This document shows, one piece after another, positions 9,834 to 18,643 of a DNA stretch of 64,000 nt. This stretch comes from Thermoguttaceae bacterium. GTDB lineage: Bacteria; Planctomycetota; Planctomycetia; Pirellulales; Thermoguttaceae. Under the pieces are notes generated by a model. It did not search any database and was not told where the DNA came from. It saw only the letters and a program-made list of their open reading frames with translations. Location of the stretch: NCBI GenBank assembly GCA_029975295.1, contig JARKPK010000052.1:1-64000 (forward strand), given 5' to 3'. The position numbers and the translations under genes were made by a program. Position 1 is the stretch's first letter. Each line of letters begins with the position of its first letter.

Positions 9834-10343
9834 CGGTTCATCCTCGCATAGCAGAAGGTGAAGGATCGCGCACCTCGGTTGGGAAAACGTCGCAATATCC
9901 TCCCCCCGCATCCCACGAAGCAGATGCGGTTTTTCATTAGCAAGGCGGTATGCCGCCGCACTCTGCCCACCACGATCGCTTGCCGCGGAATCCGAGCAGA
10001 TTCTTTTCTCAAACAGAGCTATTCGTGCCGGACGTGCCGCGTATTTATATCATCGTACCGGCGGCCGAGCTGTTAGCGAACATTGTCGGTGTGTGGTCGC
10101 AGTTGGCCATCGGGGAATCCAGAAACAACGAGATTGACTTTACCGCGTCGCTTTCTCGTGTGCAACAGGCGCATTTGATCGAGAATGTCGTTGACAGGAC
10201 GATCAGGCGGAAGACAATAATCGCATGGTCGCTGGTTTCCCATGCTGGCTGTCCATCCCCCCTGCCCAGCCTGCGGTCGCGCCCCACGATTCGTTCGAAC
10301 GGCCCGGTCCCCAATAACCCCCCGATAACGCAGTGAGGAACGA
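9834..10343. other. Divergent promoter region between the two FucI-like genes
   Basis: 510 bases between opposed starts with no plausible gene. It includes a plus-strand promoter candidate at 10191-10221 and an AT-rich patch around 10041-10050 (TATTTATAT) that could serve the minus-strand gene. Confidence 0.6.
10191..10221 (+). promoter_or_regulatory. Candidate promoter of the plus-strand FucI-like gene
   Basis: A perfect -35 TTGACA (10191-10196) is followed by GACAAT after 16 bases or AATAAT (5/6) after 19 bases. The leader would be about 115-120 bases. Confidence 0.4.
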
Positions 10344-11918
10344 ATGATGACGATCGATTCTCGGACTGTCGGATTCGACGCTTGCCGGTGTTGCTTGAGC
10401 CGTCGCCGTTTTCTGGTGGGTTGCGGTGCGTGCGGTGCTGCCGCCTTGACGGCCCCGGGTGCGTCGGTGGCTGCGGCTGAGGGCGAGCGACATCGGCCGC
10501 GCGTGCGCCTTGTGTTCGCCTGTTGGGCGCTGGTGCAAGATCGGCCCACCTGGCCAAACATCGGACACGATATGCGGCCGGAGATCGAGCGGGTGACGAA
10601 GTCGCTGCAACAAGGCTGCCCCGAAGTGGAGTTCCTGCCACAGGCGGCCCACAGCCCGGAAGACGCCGACCGCATTCTGGCCAAACACGACGCCGACGGG
10701 ATCGATGGCTACATCGTTTATCAGATGAACAACTGGATTCAGGTCTTCCCGCGGATCGTCGCCTCGGGCAAGCCGACGTTGGTGGCCGACTTTTCCTTTG
10801 CCGGCAGCGGCGGATTCCTGCTCTACACGGCCGGACTGCGCAACAAACACTCGAATTTCTCGGTCGTCAGTTCGCGTCGCACCGACGATTTGGTGGCGGC
10901 CGCTCGCTGCTTCACCTTGTTGAAGACGGAGGGGATCACCGGCTTCGTTGCCGCATGCGATCGGCTGCGGAAGGAACGCACGCCCGCCTATGCCAACGCC
11001 GCCGTCGAGAACGACTCGCCGCCCCTGCGGACGCCAAGCGAATGTCTTGCAGCATTGCAGAAGTCCGTCGTGTTGTCGTTGGGCGGGGGAAACAAAGTCG
11101 TGGCCCAGGCGTTGAGCGAACAGTTCGGCGTGACGGTCAAGTTCGTCGCCTTTGAAGAACTGGCCGAGGCGGCCGCACAAGCCGACGCCGATCAGGTTGC
11201 CGCAGTGGCCTCGCGGTGGAAGAGTGCGGCTAAGAAAATCGAGATCGACGATCCCGACGACACCCTGCTCAAGTCGGCCCGCAATTATTTGGGCCAGCGG
11301 TCGCTGCTGCAACGGCACGGCGCCGAGGCGATTACGATCAACTGCTTGGGCGGTTTCTATAGCGGCAAGCTGAACGCGTATCCGTGCTTGGCGTTTGTCG
11401 AATTGCTCAACGAGGGCCTGATCGGCGCCTGCGAGGCCGACCTGCTATCGACGGGAACGATGGTCGCCATGCGGCACTTGGCGGGCCGGCCCGGTTTCAT
11501 TTCCGACCCGGTGCTCGACACATCCACCCGGCAGGTGATCTATGCCCACTGCGTGGCGATGACCAAGCCCTTTGGTCCGGATGGCTCCGGTTGCAACTAC
11601 GAGATTCTGACTCACTCCGAAGACCGTCGCGGCGCATCGGTCCGCAGCTATTTGCCCACCGGTTATCGAGTGAGCACGCTGGAAATCCATCCGGTGCGGA
11701 AGGAGATTCTGTTTCATAGGGGCCGTGCCGCCGAGAATGTGCTCGAAGATCGGGCGTGCCGCACGAAGTTGGCGTGCGAAGTCGATGGCGACTTCGAAAG
11801 GCTCTTCACCTTCTGGGACAAGTACGGATGGCATCGTGTATCGTTCTACGGCGATTTGCGCGAACCGGTCAAGGAATTCGCCCAAGCGACGGGCTTCCGG
11901 TTCGTGGAAGAGGCGTAA
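10344..11918 (+). CDS. Tat-exported L-fucose/L-arabinose isomerase-like protein, paralogue
   Basis: A 524-residue protein. Residues 15-45 hold a Cys-rich stretch (CRCCLS) and the twin-arginine signal RRRFLVGCGACGAAALTAP. The mature part has FucI/AraA-like features: a Rossmann-like N-domain (VRLVFACWALVQDRPTW), the central ITINCLGGFYSGKLNAYPCL segment and ACEADLLSTGTMVAMRHLAG, matching in order the segments of the divergent gene at 8283. The C-terminus, FWDKYGWHRVSFYGDL, parallels FHWMTCYGDYIREIGY of that paralogue. Paired export of two related sugar-isomerase-like proteins suggests a heteromeric or sequential role on a periplasmic sugar or sugar acid. No catalytic residue could be assigned with certainty. 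Confidence 0.75.
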   Translation: MMTIDSRTVGFDACRCCLSRRRFLVGCGACGAAALTAPGASVAAAEGERHRPRVRLVFACWALVQDRPTWPNIGHDMRPEIERVTKSLQQGCPEVEFLPQAAHSPEDADRILAKHDADGIDGYIVYQMNNWIQVFPRIVASGKPTLVADFSFAGSGGFLLYTAGLRNKHSNFSVVSSRRTDDLVAAARCFTLLKTEGITGFVAACDRLRKERTPAYANAAVENDSPPLRTPSECLAALQKSVVLSLGGGNKVVAQALSEQFGVTVKFVAFEELAEAAAQADADQVAAVASRWKSAAKKIEIDDPDDTLLKSARNYLGQRSLLQRHGAEAITINCLGGFYSGKLNAYPCLAFVELLNEGLIGACEADLLSTGTMVAMRHLAGRPGFISDPVLDTSTRQVIYAHCVAMTKPFGPDGSGCNYEILTHSEDRRGASVRSYLPTGYRVSTLEIHPVRKEILFHRGRAAENVLEDRACRTKLACEVDGDFERLFTFWDKYGWHRVSFYGDLREPVKEFAQATGFRFVEEA

Positions 11919-12235
11919 AACGGACGGTCGGAGCCGCTGCGCAGTCCTTCGCGCCTTCGGGCCCGCGGTGATTCTCGGAAAACCGTGTTGAGGTGTTCCG
12001 GCAAGTCGTTCGGGGCTGCTCGGGCGTGCGGATTTTGCGGCCGTTCCGCTCTCGAATCGCAACCGCCCATGGCAAGCCGGGTTGCGAAAAGATGCCCCGG
12101 TTCTCGTGCTCGCAACCAAGAATTACGCTACTGTTTCGGCCGAAATGACGGGTTAAATTCATAGCGGTGCCTTGGCAGATGCGCGCCGCCACCGAACAAC
12201 AGATCAACGAAGTTTGCGGCGAATGACGCAATCTG
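11919..12235. other. Intergenic region before the ECF sigma gene
   Basis: 317 bases without a plausible gene. No clear terminator or promoter was seen; an ECF-type autoregulatory promoter would be expected here but no confident match was found. Confidence 0.5.
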
Positions 12236-12850
12236 TTGTCTGACAATGCGGTGCGTTTCTCGCGGTTTGTCGCGCGGAAGTTCGCTGAGTTGTCGGGGGT
12301 GCTTGTGGACGATTGGGAACAGAACCAGACGCAACGCGACCGCATGGAGCAGTTCGCCCGATTGCTGGGCAGTTGCCAGCGGCAAGTCTTTCTGTTTGCG
12401 CTGGGGATGTTGCACAACACGGCCGACGCGGAAGAGGTGTTGCAGGAAACCAACATGGTGCTCTGGCGGAAGTTCAACCAGTACCAGCCGGACACCGATT
12501 TCGCCAAATGGGCGCGGCAAGTCGCCTACTATGAGGTGCTGAAGTTCCTAGAACGCCGCCGTTCCAACGAGATTGTGCTGACAGCGTCGGCCGTTGAGCA
12601 TTTGGCTGCGGAATCGCACCGGCAGGCGGACCTTGCCGACATGCGTCGCGATGCCCTTCAGAAGTGCCTCCAGAAGTTGCGCGACGAAGATCGCCGACTG
12701 CTCACCCTGCGGTATCAAGAGGGAGAGCCGACGGGCGAAGCCGCCAAACTCTTGGGGCGAAGCGTTCAAGGCGTACGGAAGTCGCTTCACCGAATTCGAA
12801 TGGCCCTCTTGGGGTGTATCGAGCGAACTTTGGCGGCGGAACAGAGATGA
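12236..12850 (+). CDS. ECF-type RNA polymerase sigma factor (planctomycete family)
   Basis: Up to 204 residues. Sigma region 2 covers FALGMLHNTADAEEVLQETN and the following WRKF...FAKWARQVAYYEVLKF. Region 4 is the helix-turn-helix EAAKLLGRSVQGVRKSLHRI. Regions 1 and 3 are absent, as expected for an ECF factor. The outer start is a TTG; a GTG at 12305 behind a GGGGG run is a good alternative and would give about 181 residues. Its TGA overlaps the ATG of the next gene (ATGA at 12847-12850), so the two are translationally coupled. The FecR-like partner is the likely membrane regulator of this sigma factor. Confidence 0.92.
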   Translation: MSDNAVRFSRFVARKFAELSGVLVDDWEQNQTQRDRMEQFARLLGSCQRQVFLFALGMLHNTADAEEVLQETNMVLWRKFNQYQPDTDFAKWARQVAYYEVLKFLERRRSNEIVLTASAVEHLAAESHRQADLADMRRDALQKCLQKLRDEDRRLLTLRYQEGEPTGEAAKLLGRSVQGVRKSLHRIRMALLGCIERTLAAEQR

Positions 12851-14607
12851 CAAACGAGTATCGACAATCAGACGCTGCGGCGGAGTCGCCCGATCCGGTG
12901 CTCGAATATGCCGCTGCTGTTTGCGACGGCGTTCCGACCGCCGAGCAGGCTCGGCGTGTGACGGATTTGCTCAACGAATCGAGCGATGCCCGGGCGCGGT
13001 TCGTCGAGTATCTCTTCCTGCACGGTGAACTGTACTGGGGCCTGGCTGCGTCGTTGCCGTCGGAGGCGGTCGCTTCGCTCTCCGGTGGGTGCGTTGACGG
13101 CATGCGGGCCGCGGCAAGTAAGTCCGTCGGGGCACTTAAGACGGTGCCTGAGTCGTTGGCGGCAGATGCAGGATCACCGGAGCCGGGCGTTGGACGCGGA
13201 GTTCGGCTTCGGACGATTGTGGGTGCGTTATTGACCGCGGCGGCGGGGCTATTAGTTGCTGTGGCCCTGCTTCGATCGTGGCGGCATGCAGACTCTCCGC
13301 TGCCGCTGCCGTCCGCGCGGCTTGTCGAAACATTCGCAGCGGAGTGGGGGGACGATGCCGCGCCGGTGGTCGGCGAGGCCCTTGATGCGGAACAATGGTG
13401 GACCTTGACCAGCGGGTTGGCCAAAGTGGAAACGCCCGCCGGGGCGACGGTCATCATCGAAGGGCCCGCCCGATGGGGTTGCGCGGGGCCGGAACGTGTT
13501 CGCTTGGCGTTTGGCGCATTGTCGGCCGAGGCGCCGGAGTCGGCTCGCGGGTTCTGCGTCGAAACCGCCGATGCGCGGGTGATCGACCAAGGAACGTCGT
13601 TTGGCGTTCGTGTGGAACCGGATGGCCGAAGCGAGGTCCATGTGTTTCTAGGCCGGGTTGCAGTGGTCGCCGGCACGCACGACCAACCGGCTTTGGTTCT
13701 TAGCGGGGGGCAATCGGTTCTCTGGTCGCCCGATCAACGCGATCGGCTGTCGCTGCTTCAGCCGGCCGCATCGAGCGAAGAGCGATTTGTCCGCACAATG
13801 CCTCCAGCTTCAGGCGGGTCGGTTGCCCAACTTCGCAAGGCGATGGCCGAGCATCCGCGGCTGATTCATCTTTTCAGTTTCGAGGGGGCAGATCCTGCGA
13901 CGGCTTTTCGCGATGCAAAGGGTGCTTTGAACCTGCACCGCATCGTCATGTCGGGCGGCGACGGCGGAGGATCGCTGCGCGTGGGGGCCAGAGGGTTCGA
14001 TGCGACAACGCGAGCCGTGCGGTTCTATCGCGCAGCCCGCGAAGGCAATCGGGTCGGCGTCGGGCTGGTGTCGGAGCTTTCCTTCGAGCCTCCGGCCGAG
14101 ATGACCGTTGAGATGCTGGCGCGGTTCGATGCCCAACCTCGCGAGCCGGGCGGAATCTTCTCGGCCGTGGCGAGCCGCAGCAGCCGACGACAGTGCAGCT
14201 TCTTTGTAGCGGCTGTGGACGACGGGCGACTTGCCCATCTTTTCGACGCCGATGCGCCTTGGACCACCTCGGCCGGTGAGCCGCTGTGGCGACCGTTGAT
14301 CGGCTCGACGGGCGATTGGCACTATTTGGCTGTACGGCTCGAGCGGCGAGCAGCGAACACTCGGCTTGCCACGTTCGCGGCGAATCTTTCTCGGGGGGAA
14401 CGCTCGCTCAACTGTGTGATCGATGCGGCATTGGCTCCCGGGCTTCCGGCACGAGGCCCATTGGCCGTTGGCTGCGGGTTCGCCGATGATCTGACCCACG
14501 CTTATCCGTGGGCGGGGGTGATCGACGAACTGGCGATCTACGACATCGCGCTGGCGCACGAGACACTCCAGCAGCATCTCGATCTGCTCTTCGTCGGCTT
14601 GCGGTAG
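12847..14607 (+). CDS. FecR-domain, LamG-domain membrane protein (probable sigma regulator)
   Basis: A 586-residue protein. The N-terminal ~110 residues are cytoplasmic, with an anti-sigma-like helical start (YAAAVCDGVPTAEQARRVTD). One membrane helix follows at about residues 120-140 (IVGALLTAAAGLLVAVALL). A FecR-type beta domain comes next (around 180-310, with TPAGATVIIEGPARW and FLGRVAVVAG), then a C-terminal LamG/concanavalin-like domain (about 390-586, ending in AYPWAGVIDELAIYDIAL). In FecIR-type systems a FecR protein senses an envelope signal and controls the sigma factor; here the lectin-like domain could bind a glycan. ATG/TGA overlap with the sigma gene supports a two-gene signalling unit. 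The in-frame extension upstream lies inside the sigma gene and was discarded. Confidence 0.88.
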   Translation: MTNEYRQSDAAAESPDPVLEYAAAVCDGVPTAEQARRVTDLLNESSDARARFVEYLFLHGELYWGLAASLPSEAVASLSGGCVDGMRAAASKSVGALKTVPESLAADAGSPEPGVGRGVRLRTIVGALLTAAAGLLVAVALLRSWRHADSPLPLPSARLVETFAAEWGDDAAPVVGEALDAEQWWTLTSGLAKVETPAGATVIIEGPARWGCAGPERVRLAFGALSAEAPESARGFCVETADARVIDQGTSFGVRVEPDGRSEVHVFLGRVAVVAGTHDQPALVLSGGQSVLWSPDQRDRLSLLQPAASSEERFVRTMPPASGGSVAQLRKAMAEHPRLIHLFSFEGADPATAFRDAKGALNLHRIVMSGGDGGGSLRVGARGFDATTRAVRFYRAAREGNRVGVGLVSELSFEPPAEMTVEMLARFDAQPREPGGIFSAVASRSSRRQCSFFVAAVDDGRLAHLFDADAPWTTSAGEPLWRPLIGSTGDWHYLAVRLERRAANTRLATFAANLSRGERSLNCVIDAALAPGLPARGPLAVGCGFADDLTHAYPWAGVIDELAIYDIALAHETLQQHLDLLFVGLR

Positions 14608-15034
14608 TCGTGCCGCTTGGTGCAGCGCGCAATACCAATGGCGTCTAGGCAACAGGGCGAGGCCGAATAATTGCGGGCAAACATCGATTGCGCCATTGCA
14701 TTGCTCCTCCGGCGATCGGTGAACACGACGGCCGCTTCGTTGTAATTGTGTTCGTGGCCCCTTCCATCGAGATACAACGAACTTCTTGATGCGAGGTTCC
14801 GCACGATTCAGCGCTCTGCCAGTCTGCACCGCGGCCATTCCAATGGGCTTGCCGAAGGCGGGCGTCCTCCTCGTGGCAGGTCGGCGCCGCCACAAACGCT
14901 GCTCGTATTCGCTTGCCGCGAAGCCGGGGCGAGATTATCATGCGATCGAAGGTCGCGGTTTCATTATTTAGACGTGGAACCGATCTCGTCGTCCCGCCGT
15001 TTTTTTGTCCCTCCGATCAGGTGAGGAGTCAACC
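14608..15034. other. Intergenic region with promoter of the FAD oxidoreductase gene
   Basis: 427 bases without a gene. It holds the promoter candidate at 14913-14941, a run of seven T at 15000-15006 not preceded by a GC-rich stem, and the strong ribosome binding site GTGAGGAG at 15021-15028. Confidence 0.6.
14913..14941 (+). promoter_or_regulatory. Candidate sigma70 promoter of the double FAD oxidoreductase gene
   Basis: TTGCCG (14913-14918), a 17-base spacer and TATCAT (14936-14941, 5/6 match). The leader would be about 87 bases and ends in a strong Shine-Dalgarno sequence. Confidence 0.5.
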
Positions 15035-18000
15035 ATGAAGTCTCAGGCTGTTGCTGTCGGTGGTCTTCTGTCGCTTGCATCGGGGCTTTTCATTTGCGGG
15101 GCGATTGGCGAGGCGTTTGCCGCGGGCGGCACGGCGCCGCAGTCGGTTGCGGAGAGCGCTCGGCAGGTGCCGGTGGCCTACGAGGTGGATGTGGTGGTTG
15201 TCGGCGGCGGCACCGGTGCGGTGTCGGCGGCGGTTGAGGCGGCCAAGGCAGGGGCCAAAGTCTTCTTGGCCGCTCCCTATCCGTACCTTGGCGACGACAT
15301 GACCGCCACGCTCCGGCTTTGGCTCGAAGACGGCGAAACGCCGCAAAGCGAACTGGGCAAGCGCATCTTCAGCGACCGCGGTGCGAGCGCGTTGCGAAGA
15401 AACTTGGCTGCGTTCACCTATTCGGCCGATCAGGAAAGTGATCGGACGCATCGCGACACCACTCCACCCAGCCGGCTGTCGGACGGCAAGTTCGGCGAGC
15501 CGGCCAGCGATAGCGTGCAATACAACAGCGATGTGGCCATCACCTGCAACCTCGCTAAGCCGACCGAGTTGGTCCAGCTTCGTCTGTTGGGCTATCATCG
15601 CCAGGCGTCGACGGCCGCGGGCGGCGGCTTCACGATCTCCAGCGTGGAGGTCGAGGGAAGCGACGACGGCTCTCAATGGCGTTCGCTAGGAAAGATGGCC
15701 TTGGAGCCGGGGCAAACGGACGCAATGATCTACACGCTCGACCTACCGAAAAGCACGCGACTGAGCGGTGTACGCTTCAAGGTCGCCAAGCCTGCTGAGT
15801 ATTCGCGAATCCTTTTGGGCGAGATCGAACTGGTGCGTTCGCTCGAAGCGATCGCCCAGCAAAAACGGCCCGCTCCGCGGCCGATGCACGTTAAGAAGGT
15901 GCTCGACCAGGCGCTGCTCGAGGCGGGCGTCGAATACCTTTACTCATGCTACGCCACGGACGTGTTGGTAGATGCGAATGGGAAACCTTCGGGTATTGTG
16001 ATGGCCAATCGCGCCGGTCGGCAGGCGGTGAAAGCCAAGCAGATCATCGACGCCACGGATCGGGCGCTGGTCGCTCGGTTGGCCGGGGCGCAGTTTCGGC
16101 CCTATCCGGCCGGGACGCATACGTTTCAGCGAACAGTGATCTGTCCGCAGGTGGTCGAGGCCGAGGGGGTCGTTGCACGGCTGCCCGCCGCGCCCTACGT
16201 CGGCCCGTACCCGAACAAGGCCAAGACCTCTAGCGGCGAGTTCCAACTGATCGAATACACTCTGAAACTGCCGATGGCCGACGACAGCCATGCGTCGTTC
16301 GCAGCGGCCGATCAGCGGGCGCGAACGATCACCTATCATCCGGAACAGCAGTTCACGGCCGATCGACTGTTCCAAATTCCTCCCGACCCGGTGTTCGCTG
16401 TTGCGGGTTCGGAAGCGATGGATTTCGATGCATTCAATGTATCGCTCGACGTCTGCCGGCCGAGAGGCGTGGAGAACATTTTTGTGCTGGGCGGCTGCGC
16501 CGATGTTTCTCGGAAGGCGGCCGAGAAGGTGTTGCGGCCTTTGGCATTGATCGATTTGGGGGCGCGGATCGGGCGAACGGCGGCAGAAGCCGCCAAAGCG
16601 CGGCCTGCGTTGAGTAACGTGGCCGTTGCGGCGCCGTTGCCGGCCGCCGCGGACACGGGGCTGGAAGTGCGCGAGTTTTTGACCGGTGTCCGCCCCACGC
16701 AGAAACTGCCCAGCGTGCCGCAACCGGCTCGGGGGTTGCCGGTGTTCGGCCGGTACGATGTCGTGGTCGTTGGCGGCGGAACAGGCGGCGCCCCGGCGGG
16801 GATTTCTGCCGCGAGGCAAGGCGCGAAGACTCTGGTGATCGAGTACTTGCACGGACTAGGCGGCGTGGGAACGCTCGGGGCCATTTCCACCTATTACTGG
16901 GGCAATCGGGTAGGGTTCACGGCCACGGTGCCGGGTTCGTCTTGGGTTGTCGAGCAGCGGATGCAATGGTGGCGGTCCGAAATCCTCGACGCCGGCGGCG
17001 ACATCTGGTTCGGCACGATGGGCTGCGGGGCCGTGGTGAAGGGAAATCAGGTGGTCGGCGTTGTGGTGGCTACCCCCGCGGGCCGAGGCGTAGTGTTGGC
17101 CAAAACGGTGATTGATGCCACGGGCAATTCCGACGTGGCGGCGGCCGCCGGCGCGGAAACATATTACACCGATGAGACCGAATTCGGGATGCAGGGCACC
17201 GGTTTGCCGGGGCGTCGGCTCGGCGAAACCTACAACAACACCGATTTCACGATCGTCGATGAAACCGACATGGTCGATGTGTGGCAGATGTACGTTTTTT
17301 CGAAACACAAGTATCCCGACGCGTTCGACCACGGGCAACTGATCGACACGCGCGAGCGGCGGCGGATCGTCGGCGACACGACGATTCGTCTGGTCGATCA
17401 GATTCTGGGACGCACGTATCCCGATTCCGTCGTTCAGGCGCGAAGCAACTTCGACACGCACGGCTACACCGTCGATCCGCTGTTGCTGGTCGAGCATCCG
17501 GAACACAAGGGCTTCAATGTCTATATTCCGTATCGCGCAATGCTCCCCAAGGGATGGGAAGGGATTTTGGTGATCGGGTTGGGCACCAGCGCCCATCGCG
17601 ATGCCGTGCCGCTGATTCGAATGCAACCGGATATTCAGAACCAGGGCTATGCCGCGGGCGTGGCGGCGGCCATGGCTGTGAAAAGCGATCGGCCGCTCCG
17701 TGGAATCGACATCAAAGCGTTGCAGCGGCATCTGGTCGAAATCGGCAACTTGCCCGAGAGCGTGCTGACCGATCAAGACTCGTTCCCGCTGCCCACCGAA
17801 AAGGTGGCCGAGGCGGTGCGCACGCTGCCCGAGGGCGTGGGGGCGGCGGTGATCATGGCCCAGCCGCAAGACGCCTTGCCCTTGCTCCGCGACGCCTACC
17901 GCACGGCGAAAGACGCTGCACGGCTGGAATACGCTCGAATCTTGGCCGTGTTGGGGGATTCGAGCGGTGTGGACACTTTGTTGCACGAGATTCGCCGCCA

Positions 18001-18514
18001 GAATCAGTGGGACAAGGGGTGGAACTACCGCGGCATGGGGCAGTTCGGCGCGGCGCTGAGCCCGCTTGATGGTCTGATCATTGCCGCGGCCCGCACCGGC
18101 CGGCGCGAGGTGCTGCCGGCTGTGCTGGAGAAGGCGGCGCTGCTTGACGCGTCGGTAGAGTTTTCGCACCACCGCGCTATTGCGTTGGCGTGCGAGTTGA
18201 TTGGCGACCCGGCGGCCGCCCCGGTTTTGGCGGAGGTGCTGAAGAAGAAGGGCATGATGGGCCATCATCACGATTCCGTCGCAAAGGCCATTGAACGGGG
18301 TGCCCCGGGCGGCACCAATGCCGAGCAAACCCGCCGCGAATCGCTGCGCGAGCTGATGTTGGCCCGGGCGCTGTTCCGCTGCGGCGACCACGAAGGGTTG
18401 GGCCGTGCGATCCTCGAGAAATACGCGCACGATTTGCGCGGCCACTTGGCCCGTCACGCGCAGGCCGTGCTCGACGAAGCATCGCGGCCGGCCGCGGAAA
18501 AGCCTCGGCGGTAA
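15035..18514 (+). CDS. Secreted double FAD-dependent oxidoreductase with inserted discoidin-like domain
   Basis: A 1159-residue protein with a Sec signal peptide (to about residue 36). The first FAD/Rossmann motif is VVVGGGTGAVSAA near residue 55. Roughly residues 150-265 form an F5/8 type C (discoidin-like) insert, shown by SVQYNSDVAITCNL, ISSVEVEGSDDGSQW and SRILLGEIELVRS. The first oxidoreductase domain then resumes. A second complete FAD motif, VVVGGGTGGAPAGISAARQG, occurs near residue 578, followed by another FAD_oxidored-type domain. The last ~240 residues are helical and HEAT-like. Secreted FAD_oxidored proteins occur in planctomycete and Bacteroidetes polysaccharide loci, where their substrates are mostly unknown. 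Two catalytic units plus a carbohydrate-binding-type insert in one chain is the main oddity. GAGGAG precedes the start. Confidence 0.85.
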   Translation: MKSQAVAVGGLLSLASGLFICGAIGEAFAAGGTAPQSVAESARQVPVAYEVDVVVVGGGTGAVSAAVEAAKAGAKVFLAAPYPYLGDDMTATLRLWLEDGETPQSELGKRIFSDRGASALRRNLAAFTYSADQESDRTHRDTTPPSRLSDGKFGEPASDSVQYNSDVAITCNLAKPTELVQLRLLGYHRQASTAAGGGFTISSVEVEGSDDGSQWRSLGKMALEPGQTDAMIYTLDLPKSTRLSGVRFKVAKPAEYSRILLGEIELVRSLEAIAQQKRPAPRPMHVKKVLDQALLEAGVEYLYSCYATDVLVDANGKPSGIVMANRAGRQAVKAKQIIDATDRALVARLAGAQFRPYPAGTHTFQRTVICPQVVEAEGVVARLPAAPYVGPYPNKAKTSSGEFQLIEYTLKLPMADDSHASFAAADQRARTITYHPEQQFTADRLFQIPPDPVFAVAGSEAMDFDAFNVSLDVCRPRGVENIFVLGGCADVSRKAAEKVLRPLALIDLGARIGRTAAEAAKARPALSNVAVAAPLPAAADTGLEVREFLTGVRPTQKLPSVPQPARGLPVFGRYDVVVVGGGTGGAPAGISAARQGAKTLVIEYLHGLGGVGTLGAISTYYWGNRVGFTATVPGSSWVVEQRMQWWRSEILDAGGDIWFGTMGCGAVVKGNQVVGVVVATPAGRGVVLAKTVIDATGNSDVAAAAGAETYYTDETEFGMQGTGLPGRRLGETYNNTDFTIVDETDMVDVWQMYVFSKHKYPDAFDHGQLIDTRERRRIVGDTTIRLVDQILGRTYPDSVVQARSNFDTHGYTVDPLLLVEHPEHKGFNVYIPYRAMLPKGWEGILVIGLGTSAHRDAVPLIRMQPDIQNQGYAAGVAAAMAVKSDRPLRGIDIKALQRHLVEIGNLPESVLTDQDSFPLPTEKVAEAVRTLPEGVGAAVIMAQPQDALPLLRDAYRTAKDAARLEYARILAVLGDSSGVDTLLHEIRRQNQWDKGWNYRGMGQFGAALSPLDGLIIAAARTGRREVLPAVLEKAALLDASVEFSHHRAIALACELIGDPAAAPVLAEVLKKKGMMGHHHDSVAKAIERGAPGGTNAEQTRRESLRELMLARALFRCGDHEGLGRAILEKYAHDLRGHLARHAQAVLDEASRPAAEKPRR

Positions 18515-18643
18515 ACGCAGAGCGATCGAAAATCGCTGACGTCGCCTCTGGACGCGTTTTCAAGAATCCGTCCGTCGTTCGCCCGTTGGCGCTCGGCGCT
18601 GTGAATGGTCCGGCGCAGCGCGGTGGGAACTGCCGGTGCGCCG

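Noticed and set aside
12082-12089. TTGCGAAA upstream of the sigma gene, like the hdr repeats
   Set aside because: A single copy without neighbours or a promoter in register; expected by chance at this window size.
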